From: Lachnospiraceae bacterium
Lineage (GTDB): Bacteria > Bacillota > Clostridia > Lachnospirales > Lachnospiraceae
Assembly (NCBI GenBank): GCA_003520105.1
Contig: DOVL01000176.1
Coordinates: 1 to 8,709, forward strand
Length of the DNA stretch: 8,709 nt
Reading direction: 5' to 3'
Position 1 is the first letter of the stretch, and each line of letters starts with the position of its first letter. A model generated the notes under the pieces. That model was not told the origin of the DNA, ran no database searches, and saw only the letters and a list, made by a program, of their open reading frames with translations. This document shows positions 1 through 5,461 of the stretch, in pieces. A program made the translations under genes and the position numbers.

Positions 1-178
1 GTCCCCAGTATTTCTGACTCTCCACACTTTCAAGTATAAAGCAGTGCCTGCTGACTTTTTTCAGTCTACGCATAACCTCGATCGGGGTTGCTGCATCGGA
101 AAGCACAGCCTTCGCAACAGGAACTCTTCTGTAATCCTGTGCATATTGTTTCAGTTCGCTTTTTTCTGTGATCATCAT
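1..178 (-). CDS. trpE: Anthranilate synthase component I, N-terminal part (runs off the window)
   Basis: This is the first 59 codons of TrpE, the chorismate-binding large subunit of anthranilate synthase, which makes anthranilate from chorismate with ammonia or with glutamine through TrpG. It is the first committed step of tryptophan synthesis. The visible protein has the usual TrpE N-terminal layout: a short leading helix, then RRVPV near residues 17-21, TPIEVMRRL near 32-40, and RHCFILESVES near 45-55 followed by YWG. The CFxLES segment belongs to the N-terminal domain that carries the tryptophan feedback site in known TrpE proteins. Two adjacent ATG codons occur (178 and 175). The AAGGAGG at 195-189 stands 10 bases before the first, so 178 is preferred. 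The catalytic domain lies outside the window. A tryptophan T-box directly upstream supports the call and indicates regulation by uncharged tRNA-Trp. Confidence 0.93.
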   Translation of the reverse strand, partial: MMITEKSELKQYAQDYRRVPVAKAVLSDAATPIEVMRRLKKVSRHCFILESVESQKYWG

Positions 179-188
179 CGACCTCACT

Positions 189-195
189 CCTCCTT
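189..195 (-). promoter_or_regulatory. Ribosome binding site of trpE
   Basis: AAGGAGG on the minus strand, 10 bases before the ATG at 178 and 13 before the ATG at 175. It decides for the upstream ATG as the trpE start. A second SD-like GGAGGAG lies at 219-213 and serves a different frame. Confidence 0.8.
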
Positions 196-209
196 CTGTA
201 TTTCATTCG

Positions 210-226
210 TGACTCCTCCGGAGTCA
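210..226 (-). repeat. Perfect hairpin, 7-bp stem with 3-base loop, just upstream of trpE
   Basis: On the minus strand TGACTCC, loop GGA, GGAGTCA. The right arm and loop contain GGAGGAG, an SD-like sequence (219-213) that folding would mask. It ends 14 bases before the trpE ribosome binding site. Confidence 0.6.
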
Positions 227-273
227 TTTCATGTCGCACGCTTCGCATTCTTCTCGTCTCACGACTCGGTCCG

Positions 274-302
274 CGCTGAACGCTTGCCACCGGCAAGCAG
301 CG
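274..302 (-). repeat. Hairpin with 4-bp and 7-bp stems and a 3-base loop
   Basis: On the minus strand the arms are CGCT plus GCTTGCC and GGCAAGC plus AGCG. The loop is GGT, and a 4-base bulge (GTTC) sits on the 3' side. That is 11 paired positions, mostly G-C. No T-run follows. It lies about 20 bases downstream of the T-box terminator's T-run. Confidence 0.6.
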
Positions 303-322
303 TCATGACTCGCTCAGTACGC

Positions 323-360
323 AAAAAGTCCTTAGTCCGACTCTAAGTCAGACTAAGGAC
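323..360 (-). terminator. Intrinsic terminator of the trp T-box leader
   Basis: On the minus strand GTCCTTAGTC (360-351) pairs with GACTAAGGAC (337-328). The stem continues inward with a T-G pair and GAC/GTC, giving 14 pairs around the loop TTAGA (346-342). TTTTT follows at 327-323. The left arm contains the CGTCCTTA (with C361) that the antiterminator needs, so the two structures exclude each other as expected for a T-box. Confidence 0.92.
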
Positions 361-705
361 GAAAAATCATTCGCGGTGCCACCTTATTTCAGTTTACCTA
401 TATCAACCTTTTTACCTCATGATAAAGCTTCGGCTAATATAAGCTTACTGCACTCTGTCGGGATACCATCATATCCCCAGCGATTAACGCTCGCACACGT
501 AACATGATACTAACCTTTCTGCCATAGGCAATATATCAAAGGCTTTCCCTGCTCCCTCGGTGGTCCATTTGATGAACTGTTACAACGAACCTTCCAGCCT
601 CACATCCTTGCAACAACTGCGTCACTGCCTGATGCTCCGGGTTCGATCTCTGGGTGCACATCTTTCACCGTTATCTCCACGTCATCGGTTTACTTTATTC
701 AACTA
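323..705 (-). promoter_or_regulatory. Tryptophan T-box leader (tRNA-sensing riboswitch) controlling trpE
   Basis: This leader RNA binds uncharged tRNA-Trp and then lets transcription continue into trpE. The specifier loop is visible: GGTG (669-666) pairs with CACC (562-559) below it, and GATG (662-659) pairs with CATC (574-571) above it. The 3' side of the loop shows TGG (567-565), the Trp codon, followed by A. The antiterminator is canonical: TAAGG (386-382) pairs with CCTTA (358-354), the 7-base bulge is TGGCACC (381-375), and GCG (374-372) pairs with CGT (361-359). The variable base of the TGGN bulge is C, which matches the G discriminator base of bacterial tRNA-Trp. A terminator that shares the antiterminator's right arm follows. 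The 5' boundary is estimated from the promoter. Confidence 0.93.
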
Positions 706-710
706 AAGTA
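691..710 (-). repeat. Inverted repeat at the predicted trp transcription start
   Basis: On the minus strand TACTTTA (710-704), spacer GTTGAA, TAAAGTA (697-691): perfect 7-base arms. It begins one base after the -10 box, and the predicted start site near 705 falls inside the left arm. The position suits a DNA operator; a transcript starting near 705 would lose most of the left arm, which argues against an RNA hairpin. No regulator is identified. Confidence 0.5.
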
Positions 711-711
711 T

Positions 712-739
712 ATTATACACTTATCGGGTTATCTGTCAA
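712..739 (-). promoter_or_regulatory. Sigma-A promoter of the trp T-box leader and trpE
   Basis: The -35 box TTGACA (739-734) and the -10 box TATAAT (717-712) both match consensus exactly, with a 16-base spacer. The predicted start is near 705. The -35 box begins 9 bases after the lipoprotein stop codon, so trpE expression does not depend on upstream genes. Read-through from them would still meet the T-box terminator. Confidence 0.88.
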
Positions 740-747
740 ATTGTTTT

Positions 748-2409
748 TTATGAATGACTCAAGTATACTTCGATAATAACTCCATCTTTGATTTTTATTA
801 TTAACATACGCGGACTTTCCAGAACATTATTCTCTTCAGTATTTCCGTATGAATCATATTCAGTCCTTGCCTCTTGCTGATATTTACATATTTTTTCGTA
901 TGTCGTCAGTCCCCAGACGTCATATCCGGTCGAATCGTACCACCTGCAATCTTTTGAAACCGGATAGCTTATATTAAACTCCTCCAAATCCTCAATTTCA
1001 AGCTTAGGCGCTGAATCAGCCGTAATATTCAGCCTGCCATCACTATATTCAAATCCGGATACCTGGAACAAATACGCCTCATGTACTTCAAGTCCATAGT
1101 CAAGAATTGCCCGCCTGAAATTATTATAATTGTACTGCTCATAGTTTTCTTCATATGCGTTTACTTCTTTAATATCACCGGCAGCAAATTCCTGACTGAA
1201 AGCGTTAGCCGCCTCATCATAAGAATCATATTCCTTGCCATTAACCTTGTATGAACTGTATTCCGAATCTTTATACAAATGATTATCTGAATAATCATAC
1301 CCCTCCGGTATTCTTGAATGCCAATCATCATCAAGGATTATCTCAAACTGATTGGCAGCCGACCATGAACCCGTTTCAGCATAATACTTATATTCTGTTA
1401 TAGTTCTATCATGAATCTCTTGAAATACACCGCCTGAAATATAAATACTTCCCGAATTTCCTTCAAAAACCGGATTGCCATATCCAAGGCTGTTTAATTT
1501 GTTAAACTTATCGAGATAATAGACATCTCTTCCTCCATCCACATTCTCCATAATAACTTCCGGAATACCATCTTTATTTGGATCAATGACATAATACCAG
1601 GTATATTCATCATCAGCAAATTCATGACTGCTGTAATATGCCTCTTTCCATGCTTCATCATCTGAGAATGTCACATCATCCGGTAAGCCTTTGAAAGCTT
1701 TATAGGCATCAAGCATGCTCTCTCTTGCATTTGAAGCCTCACTCAAATACTCAAATTCGCCTAATGAAGAAATATACTCATTATATTTCTCTTCAGGCAC
1801 TTCTTGCTCCGCAATATAAAATTTATATGTAAAATCACTCACCGAATCATCGTCAGGCTCTTTAATACTATACGCAAGAACCTCCGTCTCACCATCTGTT
1901 ATTTTCTCATAAGTGCTTGTGCCTGCTTCAGCACCCATATGTAAAAAATAACCGCTACCCTTTGTATAAGCAAAATAATTGCCCAAGCTGTCTCCTAACT
2001 CGATCACTTCACCGTTTTTATATGATAAACCAAGTGCCGGAAACTCAACCAGCAACTCCGGATACTCATCGTTATCTATATACTCAAAGTTGTAGTGTCC
2101 ACAACTCTTATAGCCTTTTGAATCAAGATACTCCTGATATGCGACATAAGCCAGTTCTTCCGGTGTATTAGGCACGCTTCTGAAATCACCGGTCACTTCA
2201 TCGGATGAATCATCATCAGTTTTTTCGCTTGTGATTCCTTCAGACTTATCTTCTGTGGTATCAACTTTTTCTTCCACAAGATCCCCGGTTGTACCGGACT
2301 CTGTAGTATTCTTTTTTGTTTCAGATTTATCTTCTGATTTTCCACAACCGCTTAAGGAGGATATTACCATAGCCGATAATATCACACCTGCCACAAACTT
2401 CTTAGCCAA
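748..2409 (-). CDS. Large acidic lipoprotein of unknown function with two EF-hand-like acidic loops
   Basis: A 553-residue predicted lipoprotein that I cannot assign to a named family. A positively charged N-terminus (KK at 3-4) and a hydrophobic stretch end in the lipobox LSGC (19-22), so Cys22 should be lipidated and the protein anchored outside the membrane. Residues 23-77 form an acidic Ser/Thr/Glu/Asp linker with no expected fold. The rest is rich in Asp, Glu, Tyr and Ser. DPNKDGIPEV (276-285) fits the DxNxDGxxE calcium-loop pattern, and FEYIDNDEYPELLV (108-121) looks like a degenerate copy. Such motifs suggest Ca2+ binding, which is inference. The start codon is TTG: GGAG stands 7 bases upstream, and the next in-frame ATG (residue 14) would destroy the signal peptide. 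It lies 94 bases after the AIM24-family gene, and no clear promoter is seen there. Confidence 0.85.
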   Translation of the reverse strand: MAKKFVAGVILSAMVISSLSGCGKSEDKSETKKNTTESGTTGDLVEEKVDTTEDKSEGITSEKTDDDSSDEVTGDFRSVPNTPEELAYVAYQEYLDSKGYKSCGHYNFEYIDNDEYPELLVEFPALGLSYKNGEVIELGDSLGNYFAYTKGSGYFLHMGAEAGTSTYEKITDGETEVLAYSIKEPDDDSVSDFTYKFYIAEQEVPEEKYNEYISSLGEFEYLSEASNARESMLDAYKAFKGLPDDVTFSDDEAWKEAYYSSHEFADDEYTWYYVIDPNKDGIPEVIMENVDGGRDVYYLDKFNKLNSLGYGNPVFEGNSGSIYISGGVFQEIHDRTITEYKYYAETGSWSAANQFEIILDDDWHSRIPEGYDYSDNHLYKDSEYSSYKVNGKEYDSYDEAANAFSQEFAAGDIKEVNAYEENYEQYNYNNFRRAILDYGLEVHEAYLFQVSGFEYSDGRLNITADSAPKLEIEDLEEFNISYPVSKDCRWYDSTGYDVWGLTTYEKICKYQQEARTEYDSYGNTEENNVLESPRMLIIKIKDGVIIEVYLSHS

Positions 2410-2430
2410 CTTAGATCTCCACCTTTCAAT

Positions 2431-2480
2431 TAAAAACAGTAACGGCGGGGTAGTCTCCGGATGATCCGAATTTCCCCGCC
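2431..2480 (-). terminator. Probable intrinsic terminator after the AIM24-family gene
   Basis: On the minus strand GGCGGGG (2480-2474) pairs with CCCCGCC (2450-2444). An inner 4-bp hairpin CGGA/TCCG (2468-2465 with 2461-2458) sits across an internal loop. The following sequence is GTTACTGTTTTTA, so the T-run starts about seven bases after the stem and termination may be incomplete. It ends 21 bases before the lipoprotein start, so it may instead act as a partial terminator or an RNA structure in that leader. Confidence 0.55.
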
Positions 2481-2503
2481 ATCAGCTTTCTATTATTTAA
2501 AAA

Positions 2504-3175
2504 TTATCTTGTCGGAATGAACGGTAAGATGTTTCCTGCAAGAGTTGAAACAGGCATAGACTGAATCCAAACCTTACCAGGGCCTGTAATAAGAGTATTG
2601 AAGAAGCCTTCACCACCGAAAAGCTTATTCTTGATACCTGCTACTGATTTTATGTCGAGGCTTACTGTACTCTCCATGGCAGCGAGATAGCCTGTGTCGA
2701 TTACAAGCTGCTGTCCCGGCATAAGCTCATACTCTTTGATATATCCGTCAAGCTCTACGAAAGCGATTCCGTTTCCTGAAAGTCTCTGCATGATGAAACC
2801 TTCACCACCGAAGAAGCCTGCGCCGGCTTTTTTGTTGAAATGAACAGAAAGTGTAACTCCCTCTGTAGAAGCAAGGAAAGCTGACTTCTGCGCGATTATC
2901 TCACGACCCGGTGCGATCTCAAAAGCTCTGATCTGACCCGGCAGACTTGATGCAAATGCGATCATTCCCTGTCCGTTTGCTGTGTAACGGTTCTGGAACA
3001 TTCCTTCACCTGAAAAAGCACGACCAAACATCTTACCAACTCCACCACCAACTGTTTCCATTGTCATATTTGGAGACATCCAGGCCATACCGCCCTTCTC
3101 AGTGATCATTGTCTCTCCACTTTCAAGATGACAGATAACGACTGGTAACGGTGTTCCCTCAATTGAATACTGCAT
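2504..3175 (-). CDS. AIM24 / TIGR00266 (DUF124) family protein
   Basis: A 223-residue protein of the AIM24/TIGR00266 family, widespread in bacteria and related to yeast Aim24, with no firm biochemical role. It has no signal peptide or membrane segment and should be cytosolic. The family's internal threefold repeat is clear: SGEGMF (55-60), FFGGEGF (121-127) and LFGGEGFF (185-192), spaced about 65 residues. Each is followed by a glycine turn such as NGQG, GNG or GPG. Between them run similar beta-rich segments, for example FEIAPGREII and YELMPGQQLVID. The length is typical of the family. The start is secure: AAGGAGG stands 10 bases before the ATG. It lies 171 bases downstream of ktrA with repeats in between, so it may be its own unit. 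A probable terminator follows. Confidence 0.9.
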   Translation of the reverse strand: MQYSIEGTPLPVVICHLESGETMITEKGGMAWMSPNMTMETVGGGVGKMFGRAFSGEGMFQNRYTANGQGMIAFASSLPGQIRAFEIAPGREIIAQKSAFLASTEGVTLSVHFNKKAGAGFFGGEGFIMQRLSGNGIAFVELDGYIKEYELMPGQQLVIDTGYLAAMESTVSLDIKSVAGIKNKLFGGEGFFNTLITGPGKVWIQSMPVSTLAGNILPFIPTR

Positions 3176-3346
3176 AATAAAATACCTCCTTATATTATAT
3201 AATCGTCTATTTTAATGCATGATATAATCCTGCATTTTCATACTGTAATTAAATCACACTATATGAATTACTTCTATCTTCAGGTTATTATTCCTCAGAT
3301 TATTATTTAATATCCCTCAGATTATTTATCTATACAGTTCATGTCA
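3176..3346 (-). other. AT-rich intergenic region with repeats, ktrA to AIM24-family gene
   Basis: This gap probably holds the control region of the AIM24-family gene. It contains that gene's ribosome binding site (3192-3186), an inverted repeat AATGCA/TGCATT with an 11-base spacer (3215-3237), and three imperfect 15-base direct repeats (3278-3329). No terminator for ktrA is evident and no -35/-10 pair stands out. A TATAAT at 3200-3195 is too close to the ribosome binding site to be used for this gene. Confidence 0.45.
3278..3329. repeat. Three imperfect 15-base direct repeats
   Basis: On the plus strand CTTCAGGTTATTATT (3278-3292) directly abuts CCTCAGATTATTATT (3293-3307). After 7 bases comes CCTCAGATTATTTAT (3315-3329). 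The last two share 12 identical leading bases. Repeats of this size upstream of a gene could be regulator binding sites, but AT-rich slippage products are equally possible. Confidence 0.6.
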
Positions 3347-3991
3347 TTACTTTATAAACTTCAGATCGTCCTTCTCTATAATGACAAGAAGCTCGGTGTC
3401 ATCCTCAAGCGGACGCTTAGGGTCTATGAAGGAACGCATCTCACTGTGATCCTTCACAGCCACTACGTTCATTCTGTATTTATCTCTGAGCTTAAGCTCA
3501 ATAAGGTTCTTTCCTATCCACTCCGGCTTTGGTTTGATCTCAACCAGGCAGAGGTTATCATCAATATCGAAGAAATCAAGGAACGAGTCCGAAGACAGCT
3601 TTCTTGCAATTCTGAGTCCCGTATCCTCCTCCGGAAAGATGATCCTGTCAGCTCCGACCTTCTTAAGTATCTCGCCCATTCTTTCATCGGCTGCCTTGGC
3701 GATAACATGAGGAACACCCTGCTCCTTCGAAACCATTACTGCCATTATACTTGCCGTAAGATCTGAACCCATCGCAACGACAACCGTATCCATACCGCCG
3801 ATATTTATTCCTTTAAGCGCATCTGCATTTGAAACATCAGCCTCAACCGCATAGGTAACGCCTTCCGACACTGCTTCAACAAGTTCAGGATTCTTGTCTA
3901 CGGCCATTACCTCCTCGCCCATATCATATAAACTTAATGCAAGCTTTTTACCGAAGCGGCCAAGCCCGAGAACCGCAAATGATCTTCCCAT
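3347..3991 (-). CDS. ktrA: KtrA/TrkA-type gating subunit of K+ uptake (RCK_N + RCK_C)
   Basis: This is the cytosolic regulatory ring subunit of a Ktr potassium uptake system. It binds nucleotides and gates the KtrB pore. The N-terminal RCK domain (about 1-135) is a Rossmann fold with GLGRFG (Gly9, Gly11, Gly14), Asp32 at the end of strand two where adenosine ribose is bound, and Asp52. The segment GADRIIFPEEDTGLRIARKL (113-132) matches the KtrA family. Residues 147-208 form an RCK_C domain, which in Staphylococcus aureus KtrA binds cyclic di-AMP; the same here is inference. At 214 residues the length is typical of single-RCK KtrA rather than the double-length TrkA. AGAGAGG stands 7 bases before the ATG. 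The gap after ktrB is 19 bases, so the two are surely co-transcribed. Confidence 0.95.
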   Translation of the reverse strand: MGRSFAVLGLGRFGKKLALSLYDMGEEVMAVDKNPELVEAVSEGVTYAVEADVSNADALKGINIGGMDTVVVAMGSDLTASIMAVMVSKEQGVPHVIAKAADERMGEILKKVGADRIIFPEEDTGLRIARKLSSDSFLDFFDIDDNLCLVEIKPKPEWIGKNLIELKLRDKYRMNVVAVKDHSEMRSFIDPKRPLEDDTELLVIIEKDDLKFIK

Positions 3992-4010
3992 CTTTTAACC
4001 TCTCTTTTTG

Positions 4011-5384
4011 TTATCCTACAAAGAAATTACCCTTCGCATAGCTGACCTGATTCTTTCCCGTGCTGTCGTAATTAAAGAAAAGAGCCATTGATATAGGTCC
4101 TATTCTTCCGAGGTACATCGCCGCAATTATCAGCCATTTTCCTGCGAGATTGAGCGTCGGCGTTAACCCTCTTGAGAGTCCGACCGTAGCCGTCGCACTG
4201 AACATTTCATACATTCCGTCCACAAGTGAAACCTGACTCACGGCAATAAGCAGCATAAGGAAGAAGAATGTAACCGCAAAGCTGACCGTTATGATCGCAG
4301 TAGCCTTATGTATCAGATCAGATGTGAATCTTCTGCCAAATACAGCATTTTCCTTTCTGTTTCTGATAAATGAAACCGTATTCAGAAGCAGTGCAAAGAA
4401 GGTGATTGTCTTGACACCACCGGCTGTACCGACCGGCGAGCCACCGATAAACATCAGAAGTGCACCCAGTGTACATGTGCCCTCTGTCAGTCCCTGCTGA
4501 GGAACCGATGCAAAGCCTGCAGTTCTGAATGTTACCGACTGGAAGATACTGTTCGTGATCTTGTCACCCAGAGACATATTTCCCATTGTTTCCGGATTAT
4601 CATATTCCATGCAGAAAACCAGAAGTGCTCCGCCAAATATAAGTATTACCGTTATCACAAGAACCAGCTTCGTATGCTCGCTGAGTCTTCCCAGCATCTT
4701 TCTGAAAGAGAAGTCCTTCCTTCTCTTCTCTCTTATTCTCCTATAGAGATCGAACCAGACAACATATCCGAGACCGCCCATGATGATCAGAAACATTGTA
4801 TTGTACATCACAAGCGGATCGCTCTGATATCCTATCATACTGTCCGGACCGATGATATCGATTCCGGCATTACAGAAGGCGGAAATAGCGTTAAATACAG
4901 AATACCACGCGCCTCTCACGCCTCCGAATTCAGGAATAAATTTGATCATGTAAATGAGTGCACCGAACATTTCAACCGCAAAGGTTCCGAGGAACACTCC
5001 CTTAAGAAACTTCTTAAGTCCCGTCAAACTGTTAAGATTAAATGCATCATGCAGCATGATCGACTGAAACAAAGAAAACTTTCTGTGTATCATCAGCATC
5101 AGGACAGATGTAACTGCTATGATTCCGAGACCTCCAAGCTGTATCAGACAGAGAATCACGATCTTGCCGAAGAGACTCCAATATGAAAATGTATCAACCA
5201 CAACAAGTCCTGTAACACAGGTTGATGTTGTTGATGTAAAAAATGCGGTTGTAAAGTCAGCACTTCCGCTCCCCGCCTTCGCTATCGGCAGCATAAGGAG
5301 TATCGTTCCGACTATTATCGCGCCCAGAAAGCTGAGCGGTATCAGCTGTGAAGAGCTGAGTTTTAACCTTGCACGACTGTTCAT
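4011..5384 (-). CDS. ktrB: KtrB/TrkH-type K+ translocating membrane subunit
   Basis: The pore-forming subunit of Ktr K+ uptake, an integral membrane protein built from four membrane-pore-membrane repeats in one chain. All four selectivity-filter segments are visible: VTGL (57-60), NAGI (172-175), TAGF (288-291) and TVGL (400-403). Each has the glycine (Gly59, Gly174, Gly290, Gly402) that defines the K+/Na+ filter. The glycine-rich segment GGSPVGTAGG (314-323) matches the flexible intramembrane gate of the third repeat in known KtrB proteins. GRIGPIS (426-432) near the end is a family signature. The length of 457 residues is normal. The ribosome binding site is weak: AGGGGA lies about 13 bases before the ATG, and no alternative start fits. 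It is followed by ktrA after 19 bases and preceded by a K+ channel gene 75 bases upstream. Confidence 0.96.
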   Translation of the reverse strand: MNSRARLKLSSSQLIPLSFLGAIIVGTILLMLPIAKAGSGSADFTTAFFTSTTSTCVTGLVVVDTFSYWSLFGKIVILCLIQLGGLGIIAVTSVLMLMIHRKFSLFQSIMLHDAFNLNSLTGLKKFLKGVFLGTFAVEMFGALIYMIKFIPEFGGVRGAWYSVFNAISAFCNAGIDIIGPDSMIGYQSDPLVMYNTMFLIIMGGLGYVVWFDLYRRIREKRRKDFSFRKMLGRLSEHTKLVLVITVILIFGGALLVFCMEYDNPETMGNMSLGDKITNSIFQSVTFRTAGFASVPQQGLTEGTCTLGALLMFIGGSPVGTAGGVKTITFFALLLNTVSFIRNRKENAVFGRRFTSDLIHKATAIITVSFAVTFFFLMLLIAVSQVSLVDGMYEMFSATATVGLSRGLTPTLNLAGKWLIIAAMYLGRIGPISMALFFNYDSTGKNQVSYAKGNFFVG

Positions 5385-5446
5385 ACTAGTATTTCAATCC
5401 CCTGTATATAATTCCGTTCTTTTTTAAACAGAATTCTTATTATATC

Positions 5447-5461
5447 GATTTCAGTGAAATC
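5447..5461. repeat. Perfect 15-base palindrome at the kch stop codon
   Basis: GATTTCA, centre G, TGAAATC on the plus strand. It overlaps the stop codon of the K+ channel gene (5462-5460). A TATAAT lies two bases further on in the direction of ktrB (5444-5439), but no acceptable -35 box is found. The single-base centre suits a dimeric repressor site better than an RNA hairpin. Confidence 0.45.

Larger units (their letters stand above)
196..322 (-). other. GC-rich, hairpin-rich spacer between the T-box terminator and trpE
   Basis: These roughly 125 bases of the trpE leader follow the T-box terminator and precede the trpE ribosome binding site. The stretch is clearly richer in G and C than the genes around it. 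It holds two strong hairpins, each with a 7-bp core stem and a 3-base loop, at 302-274 and 226-210. The pentamer GACTC or its complement GAGTC recurs several times. No T-run follows either hairpin, so they do not look like intrinsic terminators. A standard T-box leader needs nothing here. It could be a dispersed repeat inserted in the leader or an extra RNA regulatory element; the sequence alone does not decide. I recognise no protein in it. Confidence 0.5.

Noticed and set aside
66..296. A 76-codon minus-strand frame across the trpE leader and start
   Set aside because: It shares its right half with the hairpin spacer and its left half with trpE in another frame. The product is Arg/Cys-rich with no recognisable fold. 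Kept only as a possible regulatory overlap from the ATG at 206.
3195..3200. TATAAT on the minus strand before the AIM24-family gene as a -10 box
   Set aside because: Only 2 bases from the AAGGAGG, so transcripts would start inside the ribosome binding site; no -35 box is present.
3341..3766. 141-codon plus-strand frame
   Set aside because: It lies antisense within ktrA, which has clear Rossmann and RCK_C signatures, and has no ribosome binding site of its own.
4674..5186. 170-codon plus-strand frame
   Set aside because: Antisense shadow of ktrB, whose four filter motifs prove the minus-strand frame.
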